This document shows positions 1 to 14,229 of a stretch of DNA of 54,580 nucleotides, piece after piece; position 1 is the first letter of the stretch; each line of letters opens with the position of its first letter. The notes under the pieces were generated by a model, which had not been told where the DNA came from, did not search any database, and saw only the letters and a list, made by a program, of their open reading frames with translations. Position numbers and translations under genes: made by a program. The DNA comes from Priapulus caudatus (lineage: Eukaryota; Priapulida; Priapulimorpha; Priapulimorphida; Priapulidae), in assembly GCF_000485595.1 (NCBI RefSeq), contig NW_014577603.1, forward strand, positions 72,525 through 127,104, in the 5' to 3' direction.

Positions 1-640
1 GTATTCAACGCACCAATCGAGAAGCGTGAATTCAATCATATGGCGTCGCCTCGTACAGTTGTAAAGAACTCGCGTTGCGGGGGGCGTTGGCGACAAGCCA
101 GGGGGTAAATAGATGAGATATTCGGCTTGCGGCGCGGATCCAGCGTGAGGGTAATAGCAGAACAATAAGGTAGTAACGACGGTCAACAGGGGGGGCGGAA
201 GGGCTCGCTGGGTGCGGACGGGCGCGGGGTGGAGCCACGGGACGAGTGCGGGATAATCTGTTATAAACGCCGCAGGCCGGCGCACGTTCGGTGACCAGGG
301 AGGCCGAACAACAGTTCGGCCGGCTACATTTAAGAGCGCGCCCGAGAAAGAGGGCAGGAGGCACTTTAATTCCTCGTCCATTTGTTCTTGACTTGTCATT
401 TCGACTGTGAGTGTATACGCATCCAGCTCTCACCGTTTCTGCCTCTTTGGCTTCACTGTCGGCATTATGTCCACATACAACTGATTGTTCCGCCGGGCCG
501 GGCGGCGCGGCGCGAGCGGGCCCCGCTCACGTTACTTTACTAGTTCGTTTTACTTCTGTCTTACGCTGTTGCTATGGCCACTCCACTCACGGCCGTTTTC
601 CGCACATCCTTGAAGAAGTACGAGGGTTAACATAATATAT
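1..640. other. GC-rich stretch, no gene recognised
   Basis: The first 560 bases are GC- and CpG-rich (strongest around 180-560), unlike the AT-rich DNA that follows. Reading frames are open on both strands only because of base composition, and none resembles a known protein. It could be a CpG-rich promoter region or the edge of a gene lying outside the window; I see no splice-bounded exon. Confidence 0.3.
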
Positions 641-1440
641 AGTATAGTATATATGTATATCTATATAGTAGATGAGAGAGGAGATGAGAGGGAGAGAGAC
701 GAGAGAGAGAGAAGGGGCACAAAGACTCATTCTAGAAACTAAGTAATCACGAAAATTAATACTAATAACTAATAGCTATAGCTATTAATGCGTCGTCGTC
801 GTCGCGTCGGCATTTCGCGTACGTCTCGGGGACGTATGAGTGTAGCACTTGAGTCAGGTTGCGCTATAAGCATTTCTGAGTGGCTGCAGAGACCCACTCT
901 AGAATATGGCAATCTCTCTTTCACAGTTGGCTGCGAGATGAAGAGGCATGGCTCTCTGCAGAAGGACACCACGCCTCCTTACCTCATCGCCCATACGCAA
1001 CGTGTGTCTCGTCGCGAACTCGACTCTCTAATCATCCTTGTCCGCAGCCTCACGTGACGCGCTCTAACGGCCAAGTGTTTCTTAACCTTGCTTTGAGTCA
1101 TCAGACCTCTTTGAGATATCTGGTGATGGTCATTGACGCCTGACCGCAGAAATAGGCACATAAGGCTAAACATAAACGCAAGGCTTTGCATCGGCCTGCG
1201 TTTATGGACCACCTGAAGCCCGTCGACGGACCGCCTTTGGGAGCCACGGCTGCTTCAATCGCCGCCACCGGCTTCAACTTTCAACCACACGACCTTGAAG
1301 TTGAACGCCGTGTCACGCGAGCGACTACCGACGATTTCGCAGAACGCGCCATATCGTACAGCGGAAGACACGGCATTATGACACAATACAAATACTTTAA
1401 TGCTTCAAGCAAATAGTCACACATGGTGTTTTTAGTCGGT

Positions 1441-1473
<33 letters not shown>

Positions 1474-2204
1474 TATATGATATATATATATAGTATATAT
1501 ATATATATATAGATATATATATTATACCATACTTACATTCTCATCATGCCGCTTTTGGCTAGTGACATCTTTGTGAACCAAAGTCACATGAGATATTGAG
1601 TTACGGGGAATCGGAAAGCATTACACCGCGAGCCCGTGTCTGCAGAGATGAGCAGCGAAGGCGCATCAAGCACTGACGGAAAAACCCGAACGGCCTTCTA
1701 ACCTATTCGCGTCCGAAAGTATGAGTAAATACACTGTTCAGCAAAGCATCCGAGAGAGAATTGAGACCGAGAAGGAGAGAGAGCGTGCGAGGCGAGAAAG
1801 AGAGAGGGAGGCAGGAGAGAGGAGAGTAGAGAGTAGAGAGAGAGAGAGGAGAGAAAAGAGAGACGAGAGAGAGTGTTAGACAGATAAGAGGGATGGAGAG
1901 ATAGATAGAGAGCAACAGAAAGAGAGAACGGGAAAGGATAGACGAGTGAGGAGAGCAGAAGAGCAAAGAGACGGAGAGAGACAGCGAGCGGACAGACAGA
2001 GAGAACCAGATGAGAGGAGCCACCCACACGCCGCGCACGGTCCACGTCACACAACGCACCACGCAACGCACGCACACTACGCACGCAAGACATGCACCAC
2101 ACACAGCACACGGCGCACACCACACGACACACACACACAACACAGCACAACACACGCATCCACACACAGTGCACACAATATACATACACACACCCATAGA
2201 GCGA
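640..2204. repeat. TA, GA and CA simple-sequence tracts, no gene
   Basis: Low-complexity stretches follow one another: TA-rich at about 630-680 and 1,441-1,520, GA-rich at about 1,740-1,990, and CA/CACGCA-rich at about 2,030-2,200. Between them (780-1,420) there is ordinary sequence with a 76-codon open frame at 1,186-1,416 that I cannot assign. The CA-rich block ends exactly where the duplicated block A1 starts. Confidence 0.6.
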
Positions 2205-3657
2205 AGCCCTAGGTTATTTTATCTATAATCTACTCGTATATATTTTTTAGTCTTATATATTCATATCATTTAGTCTATAATTTTTCACAGCGGAAGTTTA
2301 TTAGTCTCAGTCTATTGGACGAGAAGTATGTATTACTTTTACATAAGTTTCTTTTTAATCTGCTCCTCAGGCGTCCAGTCAATGCAATGTGCGACATATG
2401 CGGCACGAGGCCGCGTTGTCAGAAAAAAATTGGTCTTAAGCATTAGTCTTAACATTAATGTTTCTTCTAAGATTCGTTGACAGAAAGCTGGCGAAGTTAC
2501 GAGAATGAGAAAATGCGTAGCAGATTTCATCATAACAAGTAAAAAAGAACAAAGTGAATGTCGACTCTAGGGAAGAAATTGTTAATGTTAAGACTATGTT
2601 AAGATAATTTTTTCTGACAACGGGCGCCCGGCTATTTTTTTATCTGGGCAATTGACCGTGACAGCCCATCGAGGCAAGAGGGTTCCGGAGCCTATGAAGC
2701 TCTTTGAGCTACAGTGTCCGCAATTGCACACGTTCTTCCATCCCCACAGGAATACCTCGATGTTGGTACATGCACCACTAGTTACGTCGTTATTAGTATG
2801 TCGACGACTGTGATATAGTTGTGTTAAGGAAGCAGCCCTCTAACGGTGTTTCACGCTGAGCGTTGCTCGTGTGAAGGCGGCCCCGTGCCTGCAACTCGTG
2901 GTTTAATCAGTGGAATTTCGTTAGGGCTGTGATAATCTCCTATTATTCCTCTTGATAATAGTGACTGGAACCTTGCCCTGCTTGATACTGCACGCAGTTC
3001 CGCACGCCATGGTAATGGCGCTCTGCGTAACCGTATATTTAATGTAATGTAACTGTTTGAGAAATACGCATTGTCTACTGCGATGCGTGGGTATGCATCT
3101 GCTCATACGGCGCCCCCCTTAACCGGTCTTACTGCTTTCACTTCTCAGGCTTGACGAACGCGTCATACTCCGCAATAGCGAAACAGAGGACAGAAAACAA
3201 TGGGCCCGGACATGTTCGTTAATAGAGGTCGAGCTGGGTTGCCTCGCCAGCAATAGAGTAGATATTATACGCTCGCTATACGCTCTGCTACTGATTTTAA
3301 TCTCTTTGGTCTTGCCCAGGCAAAGAGTATCCCTATTATATATAAACTTTCTATAATGATTGTTATCTACTATAATTAATGTCTATTCGACAAAAAATAT
3401 CCCGTTAATCACTGTCGCATGTTTTCACTGTCTAGATTGCAGGCATAATAGGCAGATATTGATAGCCTTTTCCTACATATAGTATGGTCAAGTTAGTGCA
3501 CCATCACGGTATTACAGGCATGAGTTTTCCCAGTGTATATAAATATATTATAATTATATTATATATATATACTATTGTTTATTAGTGTGATCTTTGTATC
3601 TCGCAGCAAAGATATCCCGTATACACTTGTCTATTCGTGTGATCTCTCATGTGGCAG

Positions 3658-3854
3658 GCAGTAACATTGATATAGCACTCACGCCAGCGCCTTGCCAAGC
3701 ACGCCATCCACAGGAGTGCTGGCGCTCGACGACGCAGTGATTACAGCGCGCCACCTAGTGAGCGAAGCAGACACGCTGCTGGTGGTGTGCGGCCGATCAT
3801 TCTCACGTGTTTATATCTCCGGCGGATATCGCTATCGCGGTTTGCCAATATTAG
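3658..3854 (+). pseudogene. Alkaline phosphatase exon a, copy 1 (frame broken)
   Basis: This stretch is homologous to the intact exon at 9,780-9,971. It runs from a 3' splice site (gtggcag) to a GT donor (ttag/gtgagc) and still encodes the recognisable stretch VLALDDAVITARHLVSEADT of metazoan alkaline phosphatases. Small indels relative to copy 2 break the frame at the His-His metal-ligand region (about 3,690) and at the Ala-Asp-His-Ser-His ligand loop (about 3,790). Either this copy is a pseudogene or the sequence here carries errors; other blocks in the region show the same indel pattern, so I cannot tell which. Confidence 0.7.
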
Positions 3855-3973
3855 GTGAGCTTTATCTTAATGACTGGGTATTGTGGGATATGGGAGCGAG
3901 CATGGGGATAGTATAGATGGAGACAGAGTTATTGCAGGAGGGATAGGAGGGATGGTTGAGGGGGGCGGAAGGG

Positions 3974-4290
3974 GCTAGAGAGAGAGAGCAGAGAGAGAGG
4001 AGCGAGAGACGAGAGAGGAGAGAAGAGAGAGGAGGAGAGAGTGAGAGGAGAGAGTAGAGAGAGAGAGGAGAGAGAGAAGAGACGAGAGAGAGAGAGGAGA
4101 AAGTCACAAACAGAGCGAGAGCGAGCGAAAAAGAAAGAAAGAGACGAGATAAATAAAAGTATAGAAACAGGAATCAGGAGAGAGAGAGAGAGGGGGAAGG
4201 AGATCCGAGACGGGAGGACGAGAAGACGAGGGAGGAGGAGAAGAAGAGAGGGGGATGGTGGTGGAGGAAGAGAAGGAAGAGGGATGGAGA
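3974..4290. repeat. GA-rich simple repeat
   Basis: An imperfect GAGA/GGAGAG tract in the intron between alkaline phosphatase exons a and b. The same tract recurs at about 6,131-6,520 and 10,030-10,370. Long arginine/glutamate or leucine/serine frames over it are composition artefacts. Confidence 0.9.
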
Positions 4291-4376
4291 GCACGACGTA
4301 GTGTTGTAAGTAATTTGATCATTGTCGTCGGAAACATTCCACCAGTGTTTCGTTGCCAGATGTGTTTCTTCCGCAG

Positions 4377-4505
4377 GTTTTGCCGAGATTCCTTCAGACA
4401 AGGATGACCTACCATATACGATCCTCACATATGGGAACGGACCCGGCATTCAAATCGAACACACGACACCGTAGCGGTCGAGAGGATATAACACATGTCG
4501 CAGTG
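4377..4505 (+). pseudogene. Alkaline phosphatase exon b, copy 1
   Basis: This is homologous to 10,450-10,579 and 6,616-6,744. It begins after a ccgcag acceptor and its first part reads GFAEIPSDKDDLPYTILTYG, the conserved 'YTxLxYGNGPG' segment that follows the metal-ligand exon in alkaline phosphatases. The three copies disagree by 1-bp indels near the 3' end, so the exact donor is uncertain. Confidence 0.65.
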
Positions 4506-4539
4506 GTCAGGTGCAGCCATATATATATATACGCATTAC

Positions 4540-4677
4540 AGACACACGCAAGCGGCACACGTAAACACATGGACACACGGGCGTATACGACAACGACAGC
4601 ACGCACAGCGACGCTTTCACGCACGCAACACATGCACGCAGGCCACACACGCACGCACACATGCACGCAACATGCAC
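4540..4677. repeat. CA/CACGCA minisatellite
   Basis: An imperfect tract of CACGCA and ACATGCACGC units. Equivalent tracts occur at about 6,770-7,060 and 10,620-10,870. It ends at the junction with the 80-bp tandem array, a probable recombination or assembly breakpoint. Confidence 0.85.
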
Positions 4678-4960
4678 AGCTAGCGTGCGGCGGCCAGCGT
4701 GTGTTGCAGATGAGCATTAAATATATATAACTATATATTTATGTGTCAGTGTGCATCAGCTAGCGTGCGGCGGCCAGCGTGTGTTGCAGATGAGCATTAA
4801 ATATATATAACTATATATTTATGTGTCAGTGTGCATCAGCTAGCGTGCGGCGGCCAGCGTGTGTTGCAGATGAGCATTAAATATATATAACTATATATTT
4901 ATGTGTCAGTGTGCATCAGCTAGCGTGCGGCGGCCAGCGTGTGTTGCAGATGAACATTTA
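4678..4960. repeat. 80-bp tandem array, copy 1
   Basis: Units start at 4,678, 4,758, 4,838 and 4,918 with an exact 80-bp period (three full units and one partial). Each opens with 'agctagcgtgcggcggccag' and includes an AT-rich palindromic middle. The array is the core of the hAT-like element that is complete at 11,861-12,511. Confidence 0.9.
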
Positions 4961-5087
4961 GACGGCATTTACAGGAAATTGTCGGCAATAATAGGTGAAA
5001 GAGAGTAGAGAAACATTAACTTTGGTAGTAAATAGATTTCGTATTTATTTAGCATTATGTTTTATTGAAACGCTCCAAGTGCCTGTG
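4678..5087. mobile_element. hAT-like element, right part only (copy 1)
   Basis: It comprises the tandem array followed by the family's conserved end, terminating in CCAAGTGCCTGTG at 5,075-5,087 and then by CTTGTGAT (5,088-5,095). CTTGTGAT is the same 8-mer that flanks the complete copy at 11,861-12,511. The left part of this copy is not here; a matching left part sits at 8,033-8,290. Confidence 0.75.
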
Positions 5088-5453
5088 CTTGTGATGAGCG
5101 CTTGGTGGGAAATGTAACGCAGTAATTAATATATTATGCTTTAGTTTAATTTTGACTCCTTAATAGCACCCGCTGTGCGTTGTGTCAGATTGTGAAGTTG
5201 GCTATCATTCTCTAGAACCCGTCCGTGCATCCCATCTATCTGAAGATTCCTCATCAGGATTGCTCTCTTATATACTATTACTCTCTCTACTCTTATACTA
5301 TTACTATTGCTCTCTTATACTATATGCATTTAGCGGCAGCACTAACCCGACACGAACACGCGAGTTGTCTATATAGTTGTTTCTTTCCCATCGTTACTCA
5401 TTGTTACGTATGCATATGTATACTATAATAAACATATATATATATATATATTA

Positions 5454-5491
5454 TCAAGAGTAGATAATAACACATTATTATCTACTCTTGA
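5454..5491. mobile_element. 38-bp perfect palindrome with 5-bp target duplication
   Basis: TCAAGAGTAGATAATAA, then CACA, then the exact reverse complement, flanked on both sides by TATTA (5,449-5,453 and 5,492-5,496). The paralogous block at about 12,855-12,885 has the flanking sequence with one TATTA and no palindrome, which is an empty site. This shows directly that the palindrome was inserted, or was precisely lost from the other copy. Confidence 0.85.
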
Positions 5492-5522
5492 TATTATGCG
5501 TACTTGCAATTACGTGTTTCAG

Positions 5523-5650
5523 GTGAAAATAAGGATCACTGTAAGGCAGCTGCAGGGACGACCCCCGACGGCAATAACGGCTGGTCGGTACGACCAGCTC
5601 TGCTGCCAATAATTTTCTTTCAACTGCTCGTGTTCCGGATGTCAGTATGA
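5523..5650 (+). CDS. Alkaline phosphatase last exon (d), copy 1, with GPI-signal-like tail
   Basis: After a tttcag acceptor the exon continues the frame left open by exon c (…AACIG|ENKDHCKAAAG). This matches the C-terminus of vertebrate tissue-nonspecific alkaline phosphatase, where the final Ile-Gly is followed by a short Asn/His/Cys segment. It then encodes a small-residue linker and a hydrophobic end (LLPIIFFQLLVF) before TGA at 5,648-5,650. A hydrophobic C-terminus of this kind is typical of a GPI-anchor signal and implies a cell-surface ectoenzyme hydrolysing phosphomonoesters. Length is 128 nt (2 + 126), so the frame is intact. In this block the exon follows exon b directly; exon c is missing between them. 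Confidence 0.6.
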
Positions 5651-5768
5651 TCATCGCCTGATAGCAGGAGATATTATTCACACGTGTTGCCATGACGACC
5701 AGGGGCAGGATAACAACCGTCTCGTCTACTGTCATCGAATAATGGGTTTACGAATCGCTGAAAGCCAG

Positions 5769-5871
5769 CAGGCCCGTAGCCAGGGGGGGTATGGGGGATT
5801 CACACAACCCCCCTCCGACCAAAAAAAATTGACGACAAACGAACCCCCCCCAATATAAAGCTGGCCTGGCC
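5769..5871. mobile_element. Short 'CAGGCCCGTAGCCAGG' element
   Basis: It starts CAGGCCCGTAGCCAGGGGGG and ends in a degraded version of the inverse end (aaagctggcctggcc). It is a short internal-deletion relative of the element at 13,468-13,957. A counterpart sits at 13,156-13,257 in block B2, so this insertion predates the block duplication. Confidence 0.6.
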
Positions 5872-6082
5872 AGTATAGCGGGGATAAATTTTAGTTCAAT
5901 TCTAATTCATTAATAGCAACCTATGAGCGCTGTCGGATTCTGAAATTGGCATACATTCTTTAGAATCAATCCATGCATTCCAACTCTCTTCCAATGCCGC
6001 ACCAGTGTCGTTTTCTTGTAGTGTATCATTTAGCGGCTGTACGACCCGGGGGAAGGGGACTCCCTATATATTGTATGGTAGG

Positions 6083-6530
<448 letters not shown>

Positions 6531-6615
6531 ACGACGTAGTGGCTTGTAAAGATATTTGATCATTGTCGGTCGGAAACATCCACAGTGTTTCGTTGCAGAT
6601 GTGTTTCTCCCGCAG

Positions 6616-6744
6616 GTTTGCGAGATTCCTTCAGACAAGGATGACCTACCATATACGATCCTCACATATGGAAACGGACCCGGATTCAAATCGAACCACA
6701 CGACACCGTACGGTCCGAGAGGATATTCACACATGTCGCCACTG
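6616..6744 (+). pseudogene. Alkaline phosphatase exon b, extra copy (block A3)
   Basis: A third copy of exon b: acceptor cgcag at 6,611-6,615, the PYTILTYGNGPG-type segment in the frame opened by the acceptor, and donor gtcagt. It lacks one base of the acceptor-proximal T-run and has further indels against the other copies. It lies upstream of exon c1 at 7,281, so exon b to c order is preserved in this block. Confidence 0.6.
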
Positions 6745-6769
6745 GTCAGTGCAGCATATATATATTACG

Positions 6770-7065
6770 CATTACAGACACACGCAAGCGCACACGTAAC
6801 ACATGGACAACGGGCGTATACGCAACGACGCACGCACGACGCTTTCACCGCACGCACACATGCACGGCAGGCACACACGCGCGCACACATGCACGCAGCA
6901 CACATGCAGCACACATGCACGCACACATGCACGCACACATGCACGCAGGCACACATCACGCGGCACACATGCACGCACACATGCACGCACACATGCACAA
7001 CAGCATCACATGACGCACACATGCACGCACACATGCACGCAGGCACACATGCACGCAGGCAATAA
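6770..7065. repeat. CACGCACACATG minisatellite
   Basis: Repeated ACATGCACGC/GCACACATGC units with scattered single-base changes, in the intron between exons b and c. No coding content. Confidence 0.9.
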
Positions 7066-7280
7066 GCCCCTTTTTTAACAAAAACCAGCAACCGCAACAG
7101 CAGCAGTATACAAGAATGTAAATATGTTACACAGGTTATACTGTTGTGTTCCTGTTACTTTCATATTTCATTTGACGTCGTCGTCACGATGCGCCAAATA
7201 CTCTCACGCGATATCGTGGCGCATCTGGCGGGAACGGAATGTGTCAATCGTGCGTAATATCTTCGCGGCATCATCTGCAG

Positions 7281-7443
7281 ACGCCAACTCCTACGTGCAG
7301 GCGTCTGCCGTGCCGCTGACGGAGGAGACGCACGGGGGAGAGGACGTTGGCCGTGTACGCCATCGGACCCATGCGCATGCTACTTCACGGCACATTCGAA
7401 CAAAATCTCATCGCACACGTGCTCGGCTACGCCGCCTGCATAG
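7281..7443 (+). pseudogene. Alkaline phosphatase exon c, copy 1
   Basis: It starts after atctgcag and ends at atag/gtaagatg. It encodes the last metal-ligand segment of alkaline phosphatases: SAVPLTEETHGGEDV (the His of ETHGGED is a zinc ligand in the family), then after a +1 shift the GPMxxLLHGTFEQNLIAHVLGYAACIG-type end. One inserted T in 'gacgttggcc' breaks the frame. The exon end has the phase needed to join exon d. Confidence 0.65.
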
Positions 7444-7519
7444 GTAAGATGATTATGTCGAGAGAGGGCGCCTTGTGACAGTGAGTGAGCGGTATGCGTG
7501 ATTCCTTTTTCCTTAAGGG

Positions 7520-7910
7520 CCGACACAACACCAGGCGATGCATCGCCGCGATGGCATCGCGCAGTCGTGGACACCCCAGGCGATTTCATCGGGCGATGCA
7601 TCCGCCAGTCGTGGACACACCAGGCGTTCATCGGGCGATGCCCGATTCTTGCGCGCGCAGTGCGCTTGGCTGATGAACTCGATTGGCTGATGATTGTAAA
7701 ATCGGGCGATGTTATCGCGGTCGCGGACCACACCAGGCGATGCATCGGGCGATGCCAATCGGCCGATGGCATCGGGCGATAATATCAAAACGTATTGATC
7801 TGTGGGCGATGCCATCGCGATGGCATCGGGCGATGCCATCGGCGGCGATTGAGTGGACACACCAGGCGATTTTCACGCCGTAGCCATCCGCCGGATGGCA
7901 TCGGGCTTTG
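7520..7910. repeat. GGCGATGSCATCG satellite, copy 1
   Basis: Imperfect units combining GCGATGCCATCGGGC, itself near-palindromic, with GTGGACACACCAGGCGAT. The same array is at about 11,335-11,745. It lies in the intron after exon c. All frames are open because of the unit, not because of selection. Confidence 0.85.
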
Positions 7911-8032
7911 TGTCCGGCCTTTAGTAGATAATCAAGAACATAGGGTCTAGTGAGCGTGTCTTGGTTGATACAATCACGTGCCTCAAACTCCTGTTGCCCT
8001 AACGAGAGGCGTACGAGGAAAGCGCTTGTGAT

Positions 8033-8290
8033 CACAGGCACTTGGAGCGTTTCAATTAAATATAATGCTAAATAAATACGAAATCTATTTACTACCAACG
8101 TCTATGTTTCTCTACTCTCTTTCCCTATTATTGCCGACAATTTCCTGTAAATGCGTCGCAAATGCTCATCCTGCAACAGACGCTGGCCGCCGCACTGCCA
8201 ACTGCTGCACACTGACAATAAATATATAAATAAATATATATAAACATATATATTTAATGTGTCAGTGTCATGCAGCACGCACGCACGCAC
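8033..8290. mobile_element. hAT-like element, left part only (copy 1)
   Basis: It starts CACAGGCACTTGG after the 8-mer CTTGTGAT (8,025-8,032), as at 11,861. It runs about 200 bp into the element, then passes through CACGCA repeats directly into block A2 without its right end. Confidence 0.75.
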
Positions 8291-9779
8291 ATAGAGCGAA
8301 GCCTAGTTATTTTATATATTTTATTTATTTTATATATTTTTCTAGTTATATATTATACATTTTAGTATAATTTTTCAAGGCGGAATTTATTAGGCTAGTC
8401 TATTGGACGGAAGTATGTATTATAACTTTTACATTAATTCATTTTTAATCTGCTCTCCGCGCACACGCACGTACGCGCGCGCGCGCTGAGCCGCAATAGC
8501 ATTATATTGTAAACAGTCCAGCAATGAACTAAATAGTCTCTTAACTTGACTGCTGGCGAGGTGTGCTGTTACTTCAGCAGTGTCCCAGCGATGGCAGCTG
8601 ACGCTAGCCATGCATCTGCGACATATGCGGCAGGGGCCCGTTGTCAGAAACGAAATTGGTCTTAACATTAGTCTTAACACTAACTGTTTCTCTTAGATCG
8701 TTGACAGAAACGCTGCGAAGTTACGAGAATGAAAAATCGTAGCAGATTTCATCATAACGATAAGAAACAAAGTGATGCCGACGGTCTAGGAGAAATTGTT
8801 AATGTTAAGACTAATGTTAAGACTAATTTTGTTTCTGACAACAGGCCCCAGGCTATTTTTTTATCTGGGCAATTGACCGTGACAGCCCATGAGGCAAGGG
8901 GTCCGGGAGCCCCAAGAAGCTCTTGAAGCTACAGTGTCCCAATTGCACACGTTCTTCCATCCCCACAGGAATACTCGATGTCTTGTGTACATGCACCACT
9001 AGTACGTCGTTATTAGTATGTCACGATGTGAGATGTTGTGTTAAGGAACAGCTCTACGGTGTTCCACCTGAGCGTGCTCGTGGGAAGGCGCCCCGTGCTG
9101 CAACTCGTGCTTTATCAGTGGATTTTGTTAGGCTGGATAATCTCCTATTATCTCCTCTTGATAATAGTGACTGACCTTGCCCTGCTTGATACTCACGCAG
9201 TTCGCACGATGGTAAATGGCCTCTGGTAACATAATGTTAATGTAATGTAATGTTTGAGAAATACGGCATTGTCTACTGCCATGCGTGGGTCATGCATCTC
9301 TCTAACGCGTAACCGGTCTTACTGCATTACTTCTCGGCTTACGAACGCGTATATGCAATAGCGAAACGAGGACAGAAAACAATGGCCCCCGGACATGTCG
9401 TAAAGAGGTCGAGCTGGGGTTGCCTCGCAGCATAGATAGATATTATACTCGCTATACGCTCTCTACTGATTTAATCTCTATGTCTTGCAGCAAAGATATC
9501 CTATATATATAAACTTTCTATGATTGTTATCTCTATAATAATGTCTTGCGACAAAAATATCCGTTAAACACTGTCCATTTTTCACTGTCTAGATTGCAGC
9601 ATATATAGCATATATAGCTTTCCTACATATAATGTCAATTAGTGCACCCATCACGTATTACAGCATAGTTTTCCCATGTATATATATATATATATATATT
9701 GTTTATTAGTGTGATCTTTGTATCTCGCAGCAAAGATATCCCGTATACACTGTCTATTCGTGTGATCTCTATGTGGCAG

Positions 9780-12996
<3,217 letters not shown>

Positions 12997-13467
12997 TTTT
13001 TCTTTCAACTGCTCGTGTTCCGGATGTCAGTATGATCATCGCCTGATAGCAGGAGATATTAATTCACCACGTGTTGCCATGACGACCAGGGGCAGGATAA
13101 CAACGCGTCTCGTCTACTGTCATCGAATAATGGGTTTACGAATCGCTGAAAGCAGCAGCGCCGGTAGCCAGGGGGGGTATGGGGGATTCACACAACCCCC
13201 TCCGACCAAAAAAAATGACGACGAAACGAACCCCCCCCAATATAAAGCTGGCCTGGCCAGTATAGCGGGGATAAATTTTAGTTCAATTCTAATTCATTAA
13301 TAGCAACCTATGAGCGCTGTCGATTCTGAAATTGGCATACATTCTTTAGAATCAATCCATGCATTCCAACTCTCTTCCAATGCCGCACCAGTGTCGTTTT
13401 CTTGTAGTGTATCATTTAGCGGCTGTACGACCCGGGGGAAGGGACTCCCTATATATTGTATGGTAGG

Positions 13468-13957
13468 CAGGCCCGTAGCCAGGGGGGGTTTGGGGGTTCG
13501 AACGAACCCGCGCGCCCCCCAGCAAAATTTTTTTTTTTTGAAAATTTGCAAGAATTTCACCTCAGGTCGCTCCATTTTAGTGTAATAATTGCAAAATCTC
13601 CATCGTGCGGGAGGGTGAACAGTGAACCCCCCCCTCCCACACCCCTCCACCCCGCTCGGTTCGCTTGGTGCCTCTCGCCTGGTCGCTTCGCGCGCCGAGC
13701 AGGGGCGTGTACAGCGGGGGTCCAGGGAGTCCGGACCCGCCCCTTGTCGCGCGCATGAAAACGCATCTGAGGTCTATTTTAAAATTTTCTGGGGAGGGCC
13801 CGCCCCCCCCCACCCCCGCTTCGCGTGCTCGCAACTTTGGGTTACGGTTAGACCCCCCCCCCCCCCCTGGTACAAATCCTGTACAGCCCCTGACGAGCAA
13901 ATTGCAACATTGAAAAACGAACCCCCCCCCCCCAATATAAAGCTGGCTACGGGCCTG
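13468..13957. mobile_element. 490-bp TIR element with CAGGCCCGTAGCCAG ends
   Basis: Terminal inverted repeats CAGGCCCGTAGCCAG (13,468) and CTGGCTACGGGCCTG (ending 13,957), flanked by TGGTAGG at 13,461-13,467 and 13,958-13,964. The inside is rich in C/G runs (several runs of 8-14 C). There is no credible coding content: the open frames of about 100 codons on both strands overlap each other and follow the C-runs. It fits a non-autonomous hAT-like MITE; the visible duplication is 7 bp. Confidence 0.75.
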
Positions 13958-13958
13958 T

Positions 13959-14186
13959 GGTAGGTATATGTGCCCGGGAGAGACCCCCTTTTCACCTCAA
14001 AATTTCCATTCTGGAGACCCCCCTTTTCACATATTTTCCGTTCCGGAGACCCCCTTCTCACATATTTCCCGTACCTGCGCATATGTCCTACTTTTTTCTG
14101 CACGTTCGGAGCCCCCCCCCCATTTTACTGTGCTGAGTTAGACCGAGCGCGCCAATTCCATCTCTCAAGTGGCACATACCTACCCT
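13959..14186. mobile_element. Second TIR element, interrupted by the previous one
   Basis: GGTAGGTATATGTGCC at 13,959-13,974 and the inverse GGCACATACCTACC near 14,173-14,186 bound a C-rich segment. Inside are three diverged copies of a roughly 34-bp unit containing 'ggagacccccttttcac'. The previous element's target duplication lies at this element's left end, so that element inserted there later. Confidence 0.45.
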
Positions 14187-14229
14187 ATTTTGTAGGGAGT
14201 GCCCCCCCCCTCGGGCTGTACGACTTTTG

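Larger units (their letters stand above)
2205..4677. repeat. Duplicated block A1 (paralogue of A2 at 8,291-10,870)
   Basis: From the shared start motif 'catagagcgaagcc' onward this block aligns with 8,291-10,870 over its length, including the alkaline phosphatase exons, the GA tract and the CACGCA tract. The two copies differ by many single-base indels. The 5' 1.4 kb (2,240-3,650) contains no exon I can recognise. Confidence 0.8.
5088..6082. repeat. Duplicated block B1 (paralogue of 12,512-13,467)
   Basis: It aligns with 12,512-13,467 and holds alkaline phosphatase exon d, but has an extra 38-bp palindrome plus target duplication at 5,449-5,496 that is absent from the paralogue. Beyond 6,083 the two blocks diverge. 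Confidence 0.8.
7066..8032. repeat. Duplicated block C1 (paralogue of 10,876-11,860)
   Basis: It aligns with 10,876-11,860 and holds exon c and the GGCGATGSCATCG satellite. Single-base indels between copies are frequent, including inside the coding exon. Confidence 0.8.

Noticed and set aside
3929-4449. Long Leu/Ser and Arg/Glu open frames over GA tracts (also 5,973-6,734, 10,006-10,488 and 40,407-40,779)
   Set aside because: They are translations of GA/CT simple repeats, open on several frames at once, with no start context or conserved residues.
4353-4730. His/Thr-rich and Cys/Val-rich frames over CA minisatellites (also 6,556-7,097 and 10,357-10,984)
   Set aside because: Products of the CACGCA repeat. 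Only the short exon b parts inside them, in another frame, are meaningful.
7380-8098. Open frames in the GGCGATGCATCG satellite, and a possible CRISPR-like reading of its repeated units
   Set aside because: The units vary in length and have no unique spacers of constant size. The genome is eukaryotic and the array lies in an intron.
13456-13963. Overlapping 100-codon frames on both strands at 13.5-14.1 kb
   Set aside because: They lie within a C-run-rich TIR element and overlap each other; composition explains them.
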